A program made the position numbers and the translations under genes. Of a stretch of DNA of 64,000 nucleotides, positions 12,754 to 22,786 are shown piece after piece. The notes under the pieces were generated by a model. It saw nothing but the letters and a program-made list of their open reading frames with translations. It did not search any database and had not been told where the DNA came from. Source of the stretch: Ornithodoros turicata (lineage: Eukaryota; Arthropoda; Arachnida; Ixodida; Argasidae). The stretch is from the NCBI RefSeq assembly GCF_037126465.1, contig NC_088201.1:125252324-125316323 (forward strand), given 5' to 3'. Numbering within the stretch: the first letter of the stretch is position 1; each line of letters starts with the position of its first letter.

Positions 12754-13294
12754 AGGCTGGTTCACACTGCCACGTTCGCGCTTACAGGCTACGGGTTGCG
12801 CTTACGTAGTACCCATCTCGTTGCCGGCTACGTTCCTCCATCGTTCACATTACTACGTTTCGGCGCTCCGTTCCTCCAATGAGGAGCGGCCTCCTAGAGC
12901 GCCATCCTTCCGAAGAAAAGTGAAATAGAGCCACAGAGTAGCATGGCGTCCAGCATCCAGCACCCCGGTGCCGGCTGCTTTGGAAGACAATCAGATATTG
13001 CTTGACGATGTTCTTAACTGTTAACTGTTAAAGTTCTTAACTTAACGCCATCGTCGACAGTGCAACGTAAGGAGACGCGCGAGACAAAACATATGCGTGG
13101 CATCCGAACTTTTCTGCCATCCTATTGGCCCGTGCGCTTACGGTTACGGATCTTGCGGGAGAAAAGTTGAAGTTGCGTCAACTCCTTGCGGAGACGATCT
13201 TGCGGGCGCCGTCTCTTCGTCGTCATGGCAACCCCCACCGTAAGCGCCCGTAACCCGTACCCGCAAGCGTAAACGTGCCAGTGTGAACCAGCTT
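12754..13294. mobile_element. 541-bp MITE, PIF/Harbinger-like ends
   Basis: The left end is AGGCTGGTTCACACTG and the right end is its reverse complement with small changes (CAGTGTGAACCAGCTT). The arms continue imperfectly for about 50 bp, with the alternating motif GCGCTTACGG / CGTAAGCGC. A TAA flanks each side (12751-12753 and 13295-13297). A 3-bp TWA target duplication is the established signature of PIF/Harbinger elements. There is no coding capacity. The Harbinger-type transposase at 53054-53754 is a possible relative of its mobiliser, but nothing links them directly. Confidence 0.7.
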
Positions 13295-13299
13295 TAAGA

Positions 13300-15880
13300 T
13301 ATCACAAAGGGTACGGTAGAAGGAGAGATTGTGGAAGAGCATGCACGTTACTTTTATTTGGTAGCGGTACGTTGTTGCTAACTTTTTCAAATTTGTATCG
13401 ACTCTAGCATACGTTTCTGTGGAGTAGCGGGTAGCGGTGTTTTCATTACTTCGTTTTGGTAGCGGGTACAACACTGCCTCCTGGTGACCTCGACAGCCGC
13501 GACGTCTGGCCAGTAGCGACTATCGCTGGTTCTGACTTTCGATCTAACTTTTCTCGATATCAGAATAACTGACTATTATGAAATTTGATTGGTACTGCAT
13601 GCATCTCGAAGAGCTCTGGTGCGCTATGCATCGCAATTTTTTTCGACTTGATTTTGTATTTCAGTAAGCTTACACAGTCAGTGTAAAAGAATACTGGATA
13701 CCTTTCAATGTGTATTCCGCTTGTTTCAATGAGCATATTTTGCTCCTGAATATGTTGCCACCATAATCATTCTCTCATCAGTATAATCATACGTGTGTCA
13801 GTAGTCATAATGCGTGGGTAAGTGTTATCTTGCTCGTGTAAGTAAGGAACGTTAATTTCTCGTACATTTACACAAACGCTTCCTGGCTCACTACAATACA
13901 AGTCACTACAATAGCCAATTTATTCAGTGTAGTCGCTCCGTATTCAATTGAAAGTCCTCACGACTGCATGATGAATTATTTTAAACGGGCCCACCGCTGC
14001 TAATCTGGTTTGTGTCACAATGAAGTGCACTGTTCATCACTCTGTCTGGGTTTTTTTTTTTTTTTTCGTTTAAAGTGCCGCTACGGATTAGCAAAACAAT
14101 ATGTAGTTTAAGTTGTTCGTGTTGTAAGTCAACTAAGATTTACTCAATAAATATACCAAGTTTGAAGGTATGAAGAACGTTGCCAAGTTACTGAGTAAAG
14201 ATTCGAAATAAAAATAAAAATAAGGCTGTTGAGACTATCTGTTTAATATGCAAAACAAGACGTTCGTGCAATAGGCTTCACTTCTTGACCTTATTTTATT
14301 TTTATACCAAGTTTGGTGAACTTCACAAAAATAACGGGACAGTCAGACAAGTTAGACAAGAAACGCTATGTTCTTGAATGCTTCACTGTTCAATTTTTTG
14401 TTACCAATGCATGAGAAATGCCCGCATAAAATTTGAGAGCTAAACCTCCAATCTTGTTGTTACGCAGTGCTGATCTAATGTGATCTAATTTGATACTCTT
14501 ACACGAAAACTTGTTTAACGATTATAAACAAATATAACGAGTTCGCAGTGTGACATGTTCGTACTACCTATAGGAAGTGTCACGCAAAATATTTCCCGTT
14601 GTAAGAGCGCATTTCCTGAGAAAATCGGCTGACGAGAGAGCCCGCAGCTGGGGCGATCTATTCCACTCGTTCTGGCGTGTTGTGACATCAGATTACCGAC
14701 AGCTTTTATTGGCTTCCGAGAGTCATCTGCTACGGCGTAAAGTCAAGTAAACTGCTCTGTGTCGTAACAGGTAGGGCGGCGCTAAAGACAACCGTAAAAA
14801 GAAAGAGAGAGAAAATAAGTCGAGCGCCTCACTAGTGAGCGGAAAACGTGACGTCGCAGACTAGCAGAAGAGGGAAGACGATTTTCTGACCGGCGAGATT
14901 GAAAGCTCTCTTGAGCCACCGGGTAATCCTAATTTCCACTCCTCCTTTTTTATATTTTAGAGCGGTTCTATGCTCCTTCGAAGGAGCACAAAACAATGCC
15001 ATCTGAAATAATCTTACTGTTAGGGGCTCACTGTCAGGGGGTCAGCTGTTAGGGGCTCACTGTCGTGAACATCCTGTACGTACGTGGCATCGTCTAAACA
15101 CTCCTCTCCCTTGGCGCGATATAAACCGAACGGACGAGGCAAAGGCGCGCGATGCAGATTGGTCAATTCGGAGAGCCATGTTGGCTCTGACGTTGGCGTC
15201 ACATGCTCCAGAGAAGAAGCGGCAGCGGCGGTTGCCGCTTCACATGGCAGTCCATGTGAGTGGCTCCGCGGCGTCCGTACCTGCATCTCGTCGCCCGCAG
15301 CAGTAGCTGAGAGGCGGTACTGCGTGGCGGTGTGCGGTAGTGAATAGCGGCATTATGGGCCGTCCTAGGGAGTGCACGTACGGAAGACCAATCAACAGGG
15401 CGATCGAACCATGCACGAAACGAACACGCACGTACCGGACAGGCGAACTCAAATAAACAAATCTGTCGCTGTCGTTGATTTGATACCACTGTAACTTCCA
15501 TTATATCTGCCTGTTCTTTTTTTTTTGTTTTGTTTCATTCGTATCATGAAACGGGATGCTCTAGCGTGCCGACTAACACAAACATTTTCCTTATCAAGCA
15601 CCATGAAAAGTACTGACCATGTATAAGGCCCCCTATATACGCTGCCCCGGGTCCCCACCATTGTACATTGAGCACTGATACCTCTGAGAAGTAGGTAAAG
15701 AACGCTCGGAGCCTGCATAACGTGACCAGTGTGTGCAAGACTGGGCCAGCGCAACGAATGATATTTTCATTTGGAAGAGAAGGAATCTGTCATCCAGCGA
15801 AGAAAGGAAAAGTCAAGTTTCCGGAGATGGAGGAAGAATTGTCAGCCTGGATATCGCTCCAACGAAAATGAAAAAGAAAA
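13300..15880. other. No gene recognised
   Basis: A poly-T run lies at about 14050-14066. I find no coding exon. Short two-strand ORFs at 15020-15500 lie in a GC-rich patch with CpGs and have no recognisable domain. Confidence 0.4.
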
Positions 15881-15910
15881 GGCTCTCGTGGGGGAAAAAA
15901 ATGGACCCCA

Positions 15911-15961
15911 GATTTTGCGGCGGAAAGTCGCCAGTATCTGGCGGCTTTCCGCCGCAAAGCT
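15911..15961. repeat. GC-rich perfect hairpin upstream of the THAP gene
   Basis: The sequence TTTGCGGCGGAAAG and then CGCCAG is mirrored as CTGGCG and then CTTTCCGCCGCAAA around a TAT centre, leaving only single unpaired bases. It lies about 270 bp upstream of the THAP start codon. It could mark the terminal region of the surrounding two-gene transposon, or be an unrelated palindrome. Confidence 0.7.
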
Positions 15962-16229
15962 TGAGGAAACCTCAAAGCTGGACTCCCTCCACTTTTGCGG
16001 CATGCCGGCTGAGGCGGGGGGAATACGGTCCAGGCCTCGACAAAAGTTTACTGAACACGCGAGCGGTGTATTTACTCCTCGGTGCGACACCCTAGCGGCA
16101 AGCGGAAGCTGGCTTGTTCACTGTTTCAGAGGGGCGGAGGAGTGAGTAGGTCTCCCGTAAGTTTGTGCGGAAGTGACGTCAGTTCCCTCGCGGCCTCATC
16201 TTCCGTGCCTCAGAAGCGTGGAGTCTCGC

Positions 16230-17874
16230 ATGGCAGCACAGTGTGTTTTTGCTAATTGTTGACTGTTTGCTGACCGTAGCAATAAGTTGTGGACACCCAA
16301 CCACTATTCCAGGATTTGTCAGGCTCACTTCGTCACTCGTAAGTACAAAATCCACGCGAGGAAAAGCATTCCGTTAGCGACTTTATATTATTTTTTCTGA
16401 AGGTCATCCATCCAGCGACCCTGCAGATGTTGACTATGTGCCATGCAAGTTCTTCCAGAATCCAAAGAAGGCTGAGAGAGCTGAGGAAAGGTGTAAAAGG
16501 TAGGTCCAGAATGAGCGGAACAAGTAGACGTATAATTTGCAAATGCTGACCTTTGTTGCTTGTTGTGCACAACACTGTATATTTGCTGTTTTGTCTGCTC
16601 TTCTTGTGGGCACCTGCGTTACATGGTCCTAGCTGAGAATAGGGCTAAGCAAGAAAGGGACAGCGTGCCAACCGAAGATTCTGATCAAGAGTACATGGGT
16701 GCTACAGGAGGCCAACCATTATCTTTGGATGAGGTGACAGGAACCGGTAAGTGGTCGTTGCTGGGCCATTGCCTTAGTATGTAGCTCAGATAGTCCTTAG
16801 CCATGACATGCTGCTTATTTATTAGAGGTGTACAGACAGATCCGTTATCGTACATGTGTACCAACTGTGCTGCAATTCATGCTGCAAACAATGCGCTGCG
16901 ATTACGGGTGGCAGAGCTGGAGCGTCAAAATGGTGTGCTGCAAAAGAAAGCGGCAAGCATAAAACGACATCACCAAAACAGAAGACGAAGAATCCCTGTA
17001 CTACGCTGGTATGCTTTTGCATAGTCCAAACTGTACAGCTGATTCATTTGGATAACCGAGGGAAATTATTTTCTTCTCACGATTACTTTACGAGGACTGT
17101 AAAAAGCCCATTTTTTGCAATCCTTATCACAGTTCTCCCAGTACCGCGATCAACCTTCCCCTGTGCCTGCCACCTCTACATGTTTCTCATGAAACTCAGA
17201 CTGAACACACCGTTCCAGCACCTAGCATATCACTTCCATGGTACACCCAGGACTGTACGGAAAGCTTTCGATGCATGTCTCAGACCGCTGTCACAGATAG
17301 CAGAAGAGCTAGGGGCTTTCGCTACATCGGAAGTTGCGAGAAGCTGGATCACTGATAAAGACAGTGTCCATTTTCCTAGACTGCAAAGTGCAGTGCATCG
17401 CAAAGGTGCAAGAAACGCTGCAAAGTGTTACGAAACGGTCAGTGGAAGGCAAACAGGAACGAGCGCCCACTTGTCCAAGACTTGCCCACTTGAGTGAAAC
17501 CTGTCCAAGAAAATATTTCGTATTTTGTATTTGGCAAGCTTTCGTGTTATATTACGGGGCATGTTTTATAGGGCTGTTAGGCTTACTACAAGAAGGAGAC
17601 CAAGTTATCGCCGACAGGTGATTCCTCCTCCATGAGGAGTTCTTCTCACGGAACATACAACTGGTTACACCAAGCTTCACACGGGGAGTGAAAGAACTTC
17701 CACATGAGCTCGTGTGCCGATCCACAAGACTGTCATCCTCATGAATAATTGTGGAACGTGCAATTGGACACGTTAAGAAGTGGATTGTGATGACTGGTAC
17801 AGTGCCGCACTTCCTGCGCAAGGATTATAGTAATATCCTTACTATTGTTGCTTGATGCTACAAATATGATGAAA
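16230..17874 (+). pseudogene. THAP-domain transposase gene, multi-exon and decayed
   Basis: Exon 1 (16230-16338) starts ATG, encodes MAAQCVFANC, then has an in-frame TGA (16260-16262). It reopens as a THAP C-terminal half (NKLWTPNHYSRICQAHFVT), ending at a GTAAGT donor. Exon 2 (16403-16499) gives HPSSDPADVDYVPCKFFQN, a typical post-THAP linker. Exons at about 16643-16746 and 16828-17020 follow; the latter has CTNCAAIHAANNALRLRVAE, a coiled-coil segment common after THAP domains. The catalytic part follows: a helix-turn-helix region (LMKLRLNTPFQHLAYHFHGT, about 17180-17245), a first-Asp strand (VSIFLDC, about 17365), a second-Asp motif (VIADR, then a stop, about 17610) and a Glu motif (VERAIGHVKKW, about 17750). 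This is the DDE_Tnp_4-like, THAP-fused type seen in IS4EU/ISL2EU transposons (assignment inferred). The central part of the THAP domain is missing and at least three in-frame stops occur, so it is dead. Confidence 0.75.
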
Positions 17875-18010
17875 CCATTGGTGAAGGTATGAGCTACTGG
17901 GTTTTGCCCTCTTTCTGTCTAGTAAGGGCGAACAGTACCAAGCCCCTTGGAATATCCGCTACATGTCACCCTAGTTCCAGTAAGGTATTGCACAAAGTTT
18001 CAGGTCACAG

Positions 18011-18052
18011 AAATAAACAGACGAATAAATAGTTTGTACCAGAATATTTATT
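18011..18052. promoter_or_regulatory. Opposed poly(A) signals between convergent genes
   Basis: AATAAA occurs on the plus strand at 18012-18017 (with AATAAAT at about 18024), after the THAP transposase. AATAAA also occurs on the minus strand (TTTATT, 18047-18052), after the end of the SWIM/YqaJ gene. The two genes therefore end tail to tail within about 200 bp, as expected if they belong to one compact two-gene element. Confidence 0.5.
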
Positions 18053-18129
18053 GCACAGATAAAACATTGCACTCTGCTATTTGGTATGATTATATGTACA
18101 TTGAAGCCACATTGTGCAGCCTTTCAACC

Positions 18130-18338
18130 ATCTAGCAGAATACTTGGCAAAATAAATTCTTTGAAAAAGCTAGTGATATTCTCAATGTTACCTTACCAAA
18201 GCTCATCATCTTTGGTAACAGTGAGTAACAACCCTCCACGCTCACCATATAGGAATAAATAACACAATTCTGTAGGGGTTGAGATGCAATTGTGTTTGCA
18301 CATGGTAATGCCACCTACGCGACGTCTTTAGTGTGCCT
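18130..18338 (-). pseudogene. 3' part of the SWIM/YqaJ gene, cut off by the LTR element
   Basis: On the minus strand, directly beyond the retrotransposon's target duplication, an open frame reads TLKTSRRWHYHVQTQLHL and ends about 20 codons later at a TGA. YqaJ-family nucleases have a Y-x-x-Q-x-Q motif shortly after the E-x-K strand, and HYHVQTQLHL fits it. The frame is the same as that of the YqaJ exon on the other side of the insertion. A minus-strand poly(A) signal follows. The frame ends earlier than I would expect for a full YqaJ domain, so the gene was probably already shortened or has a further exon I cannot see. Confidence 0.6.
18335..18338. repeat. Target-site duplication GCCT, left copy
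   Basis: GCCT immediately precedes the left LTR and recurs at 24412-24415 immediately after the right LTR. A 4-bp duplication is in the normal range for LTR elements. Confidence 0.8.
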
Positions 18339-18732
18339 TGTTGCGACATGGGTTCCGAGTCGACGTGGTAGCGAGCCGACACAGCCAGGGAAGGAAAACT
18401 ATACAGGTTTATTTACAGTGACATGTCAGTATGCGAGTGAGCAGTACAAAATGGCGCGCAGCGCTTTTAAAGGCTTGAACAAAGGAGCCACCGTTGACCT
18501 TCGCTGGATATGGCACCACGGTTTCCCAGAAATCCCTTGGAGCTGCGGAAGCACTTAGACTGCGTCCCTTTCTTTCCAACTTGGGGTAGGCCTTTGTTCC
18601 TGCGTTGGTTTGGATCGTGCAGATTCCTCAATGGGGATTAAAAGCGTCTGGCAGGTGTGCGTCCTTGTCGTCTGACCGAAGGTTCGAAGGACCTCTAACT
18701 TCTATTCCTTTCACCTTGGCTCTTTCGTAACA
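18339..18732 (-). repeat. 3' LTR of the Gmr1-like retrotransposon
   Basis: This 394-bp LTR is bounded by TG..CA (TGTTGCGACATGG...TTTCGTAACA on the plus strand). It differs from the other LTR at one position that I can see, A at 18675 against G at 24354. The element reads on the minus strand, so this is the downstream LTR. It contains AATAAA on the minus strand (18408-18413) for 3' processing. Confidence 0.93.
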
Positions 18733-18752
18733 TCACCCCGCCGCCGGGTGGT
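18733..18752 (-). promoter_or_regulatory. Candidate polypurine tract
   Basis: On the minus strand the bases abutting the 3' LTR read GGCGGCGGGGTGA. They are purine-rich with two interruptions, and sit where plus-strand DNA synthesis is primed in LTR elements. Confidence 0.5.
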
Positions 18753-19300
18753 CCATCAAGAGAAGGAGCGATCTTGAGTCTTGCTCCTTTGGATTGATGC
18801 AGAATCGCAGAAGCACACTCTATTTGCCAGGATGTCCAATCGTGGCACGAAGTAATTGGATGCTCTGATGCCGTGCTTTCAATTTGCAGAAGTGTTTGGC
18901 GTCGAATAGGCCAGACCAAGAGACCTCCCTGCTGTTTTCCTTCTTCGAAAGGTGACCCACTTATATAGTAACTGCAGGTAGAATGAGCACACAACAAAGG
19001 TAGAACAGTGACAGAATCGACCAACCACTCCAAACCACAATCCCAACACAGACAAGTGCCGGTTTTGTCGCATCGTCTGCCAGACTTAACAACATAAGGA
19101 CAAATCCTACGATTTATTCCCAGCTATCCCCAATAATCAAGAATATGTCCCATCAGTGCAGATCACAGCCAATCCTCCCAAAGTGAGACAGTTGTCTGTC
19201 AAAGCGCGTCCATGCGGGATCCTTTTCACGCAAATGCAAAAATGCAAACATTTCCCCAGATATTTACAGAATTTGGTCCACTTGGAGCTCGTCTTCTGAA
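18753..19300 (-). other. Pol to 3' LTR spacer without a gene
   Basis: About 550 bp follow the pol stop. A 112-codon ORF (18695-19033) runs into the LTR and has no envelope features such as a signal peptide plus C-terminal membrane anchor. I therefore treat the stretch as untranslated. Confidence 0.6.
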
Positions 19301-22300
19301 CTAAAAAGAGCGACTAAGCCCGTCAGCGTTACCATTGTCAGCTCCCTTCTTGTACTTTATCTCGAAATTATAAGGCTGTAACGCTAAGCTCCAACGGAGC
19401 AGTCGACCATTCTTCGCGGACATGTTTTTCAGCCACGTTAGCGGGCAGTGGTCAGTCTCAATTACAAATTTGGACCCGGACAGATAGCAAGAGAGGTTTT
19501 GGACTGCCCAGATCAAGCATGCGCACCCTTTTTCTGTTGCGCAGTAGGCTTCTTCTCGCCCCGTCAGTTTGCGACTTATATACAGAATTGGTCTTTCACG
19601 ACCGCCTTCATCTAACTGACAAAGGACTGCACCAATGCCACGATCGCTGGCGTCACACTGCACGAAGAACGTGCGGTTGTAGTCCGGGGCCTTTAGGATA
19701 GGCTTGTGTGTGAGTGCCTCTTTTAACTCGCGGAAGGCCCTTTCCTTTGTGTCATCCCACTTGATGACATTCGGTTCAGTCGTTCTCAAAGCATCGGTTA
19801 GGGGACTAGCGATACTGGAGTAACTTCTGATATAATGCTGGTAGTACCCCGCGAGTCCTAGAAACGCTCTAAGCTCAGTTTTGGTAGTTGGTCGCGGGTA
19901 CTCTGCTACAGCTGCGATCTTCACGTCGGCTGGACGGCGATATCCTTGTCCTATCACATGCCCTAAATACGTGACCTCGGCCTTCCCGATCTGACATTTT
20001 TCCGCACGCACCGTGAGTCCTGCGTCGCGAAGCCTTTCCAGTACGGTTCGAAGATGCCGAATGTGATCTTCCCAGCCGTCCGAGAAGATAGCGATATCAT
20101 CTAGATACGGGAGTGCGAAATCTCGCAGCCCTTTTAGCACGCGGTCCATAAGGCTCGAAAAGAAAAAGGGAGCGTTCTTTAACCCAAAGCTGAGCATTTT
20201 TGGGCGAAATGTTCCCAACGGGGAAACAAAGGCGGCATATCTGCTTGCGCGCTCCGTTAAAGGGACTTGCCAGTACCCGCGAACGAGGTCTAGGGTGGAG
20301 ATGTACTTCGCCTTACTTACGACCTCCACCCTTTCCTCGATATTCGGTATCGGATACGTTTGATCACGGGTAATGGTATTCAACTTCCGATAATCTACGC
20401 ACGGTCGGGCGTCCTTTCCGGGCACTTCTACTAGTATCAGTGGGGATGTGAAATCGCTTTCCCCAGGTTCGATGATACCTAGATCTAGCATGCGCTTTAT
20501 CTCGCTCTCCATGATCTCTCTCTGCCTCGGCGATACTCGGTAGGGCTTGGAACGAACCGGCTCATCACTAAGTAGCTCGATGTCGTGTTCCACCAAATTC
20601 GTTTTTCCCGGTCTGCTCGAGAATACGTCCTGGTATTCTGAAAATATCTGTTTTACGTCTCTCAACTGGTCTTCAGGAAGCGTCCCACTGTTCACTACCT
20701 TTCGGAGGAGTTCTTCAATGCTAAATTCTGGGCTACCAACTGCCTTGGGTATGTCCTGTGACATCTCCTCTGGCGCGTTCAGAGTTAGATTTACCACTGC
20801 CTCGCGCTCCCGGTACGGTTTCATTAGATTACAGTGAAACAGCTGGATGTCCTTACGCTTGCCTTCCATTTTTACGGCGTAGTTGGTCTCAGAAAGCTTC
20901 TGTACTACGCGAGCTGGGCCTTCCCATCTTACATCCAATTTGTTTTGTTTAGACGGTTTCAGAAGCATGACCCTGTCGTCTACTTGAAAGGTCCTTGCTT
21001 TTGCCGATCTGTCGTAGTATTTCTTTGATTTCTCCTGAGCTGACTTCATGTTTGCTCTTACTACTTCTCTAGCTCTGTACAATCTATCGAGCAGATCTAA
21101 AATGTACTGGACTACATTTGGGTCTTCTCCTTTTCCCTCCCAAGACTCCTTCAACATTCGCAAGGGTGTTCGTAGCGAACGCCCGTACACGAGCTCGGCC
21201 GGACTAAATCCCGTGCTCTCGTGTGCTACAGAACGCAGCGCAAACATCGTTGCCGGAAGGCATGACTCCCAGTTAGTCTTGTGCTCGTAACATAATGCTC
21301 TCAGCACCCTTTTGAGGACGGAATGCATCCTCTCCACGCTGTTGGATTGAGGATGATGCACTGAGCTATGGATTATTTTCATGCCACATTTCTCTAGGAA
21401 GGTAGTTGTGAGGTTGCTCGTGAAAACACTGCCATTGTCGCTCTGGATTTCTGCGGGGAAGCCCACCCTAGCAAATATGGAGAGGAGCGCGTCTACCACT
21501 TGCACGGAACTCAATTCCCTTAGAGCTACGGCCTCGGGGAACTTCGTGGCTGGACACAGCGGTGTTAGAACGTAGCGATGTCCTTGCTCTGTCGCGGGTA
21601 AGGGACCGACAATGTCAATCACCAGTCTGCGGAAGGGCTCGGTGATTATTGGCACGAGACACATTGGGGCCTTTCGCTGATCTGTCGGCTTTCCCACGCG
21701 TTGGCATGTATCGCATGATTTCACCCAGTTTTCGATGTCTTTCCAGCAACCTGGCCAGTAATACTCCGCAGTTAGACGAGCCTTAGTCTTTCGAACGCCT
21801 AAGTGCCCTGACCACGCATTGCTGTGAGGCAAATGCAGGAGATCTTCCCTGTACTTTTGTGGAACGACTACTTGGTCAAACACTCTACCGTTTTTATCCC
21901 TGTATCGCCGATACAGCAAGTTCTGTTTTTCGTAGAATGAGATGTTCTTTCTAGCAACGCCCTCTTTAACGCTATCACACAGGTTACGTATCGATGGGTC
22001 GCTCTTTTGCTCTGCTGCCAAAGCAGCTTGATCTACTTTCGCCAGCGATTGGAAACTGTTAGATACTGGCGCCAAGATCGCCCCGCACTCGTCTGAATTT
22101 TCAGTATCTTTACTAGACTGCATGTCCGAGTTTTTCTCACTAACTTCGATATCGCTGGTCTGATCTGACTTCGGCGATTCGTCTGACGTCACGGCGTTCG
22201 CATTTGTCTCAGGAGCGCTTTTGTCGGCGCTGTACGTCATCTGTCCGGCTAGCTCTCGCGCCTTGGAGCGTGTCAACGCCTGCACTAGTTCTAGGGAAAA

Positions 22301-22783
22301 GCACTGTCCCCTATCCCGCAGCAACTGATCCGATTTGTTGGAAAAGAGGTACGGATAGTGCGAAGGGAGGTTCGCGGAAACGGCTGCTTCTGTTGCAAGT
22401 ACTCCGAAAGGTCCCTCAATCGTCACTCTGGCTACAGGAAGGCATACACTATTCTCCTCTACGACTTGCTTAATCCACGCACAATCACCTGTTAGGTCGT
22501 CGGGGCGAATGTACGAGGGAGGGATTACGTCCATCGTGGCAGCGGAGTCACGAAGTACTCTGCATTCCTTCCCGTTTACTCTAAGGGTTTTCGTGTACGG
22601 ATCCAAGAGCTTTATGTTTTCCTCGCTCTCGCTCACATAGGAAAATACCATCTTTCTCTCACACTGGGCTGCCATGTGACCCGGTTTCTTACAGTTATAG
22701 CAAACTTTAGGCTTTCTGGCTTCAAATACCCTGGTGTTCTCTCGACTGGGTCTAGTCTCGACTTCCCTTTTCGTGGCTACCGT
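19301..22783 (-). CDS. pol: Pol polyprotein: zinc knuckle, protease, integrase, RT, RNase H
   Basis: The frame is open from just after the gag stop (22784-22786). The first ATG is at 22675, giving 1124 codons. Upstream of that ATG the frame encodes a CCHC knuckle (CYNCKKPGHMAAQC), so the ATG lies inside it and is probably not the real start. Residues below count from that ATG. Protease has D43-S44-A45 in VLRDSAATMDVI. Integrase has a zinc motif H283/H290/C320/C323 and a catalytic triad D353, D412, E447 (DD35E spacing), then a GPY-like module to about residue 621. RT has PCVDYRKLN (757-765), D795 in STLDLVRGYWQ and YLDD at 856-859. RNase H has D1007, E1048, D1074 and D1117. All key residues are present and the frame has no internal stop, so the enzymes look intact. 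Protease is probably cis-acting in the particle. The domain order is the notable feature. Confidence 0.93.
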   Translation of the reverse strand, partial: TVATKREVETRPSRENTRVFEARKPKVCYNCKKPGHMAAQCERKMVFSYVSESEENIKLLDPYTKTLRVNGKECRVLRDSAATMDVIPPSYIRPDDLTGDCAWIKQVVEENSVCLPVARVTIEGPFGVLATEAAVSANLPSHYPYLFSNKSDQLLRDRGQCFSLELVQALTRSKARELAGQMTYSADKSAPETNANAVTSDESPKSDQTSDIEVSEKNSDMQSSKDTENSDECGAILAPVSNSFQSLAKVDQAALAAEQKSDPSIRNLCDSVKEGVARKNISFYEKQNLLYRRYRDKNGRVFDQVVVPQKYREDLLHLPHSNAWSGHLGVRKTKARLTAEYYWPGCWKDIENWVKSCDTCQRVGKPTDQRKAPMCLVPIITEPFRRLVIDIVGPLPATEQGHRYVLTPLCPATKFPEAVALRELSSVQVVDALLSIFARVGFPAEIQSDNGSVFTSNLTTTFLEKCGMKIIHSSVHHPQSNSVERMHSVLKRVLRALCYEHKTNWESCLPATMFALRSVAHESTGFSPAELVYGRSLRTPLRMLKESWEGKGEDPNVVQYILDLLDRLYRAREVVRANMKSAQEKSKKYYDRSAKARTFQVDDRVMLLKPSKQNKLDVRWEGPARVVQKLSETNYAVKMEGKRKDIQLFHCNLMKPYREREAVVNLTLNAPEEMSQDIPKAVGSPEFSIEELLRKVVNSGTLPEDQLRDVKQIFSEYQDVFSSRPGKTNLVEHDIELLSDEPVRSKPYRVSPRQREIMESEIKRMLDLGIIEPGESDFTSPLILVEVPGKDARPCVDYRKLNTITRDQTYPIPNIEERVEVVSKAKYISTLDLVRGYWQVPLTERASRYAAFVSPLGTFRPKMLSFGLKNAPFFFSSLMDRVLKGLRDFALPYLDDIAIFSDGWEDHIRHLRTVLERLRDAGLTVRAEKCQIGKAEVTYLGHVIGQGYRRPADVKIAAVAEYPRPTTKTELRAFLGLAGYYQHYIRSYSSIASPLTDALRTTEPNVIKWDDTKERAFRELKEALTHKPILKAPDYNRTFFVQCDASDRGIGAVLCQLDEGGRERPILYISRKLTGREEAYCATEKGCACLIWAVQNLSCYLSGSKFVIETDHCPLTWLKNMSAKNGRLLRWSLALQPYNFEIKYKKGADNGNADGLSRSF

Positions 22784-22786
22784 TTA
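22784..22786 (-). promoter_or_regulatory. In-frame gag terminator, candidate readthrough site
   Basis: A single TAA separates gag from the downstream frame. The next 36 codons to the first pol ATG are open and encode the Gag-type zinc knuckle. Either translation reads through this codon to make Gag-Pol, as some retroelements do, or the stop is a recent inactivating mutation. The sequence alone does not decide. Context: GAC, TAA, ACG, GTA. Confidence 0.5.

Noticed and set aside
18695..19033. 112-codon minus-strand ORF after pol, possible env
   Set aside because: It runs into the LTR, lacks a signal peptide, glycosylation-rich ectodomain and membrane anchor, and has no recognisable similarity.
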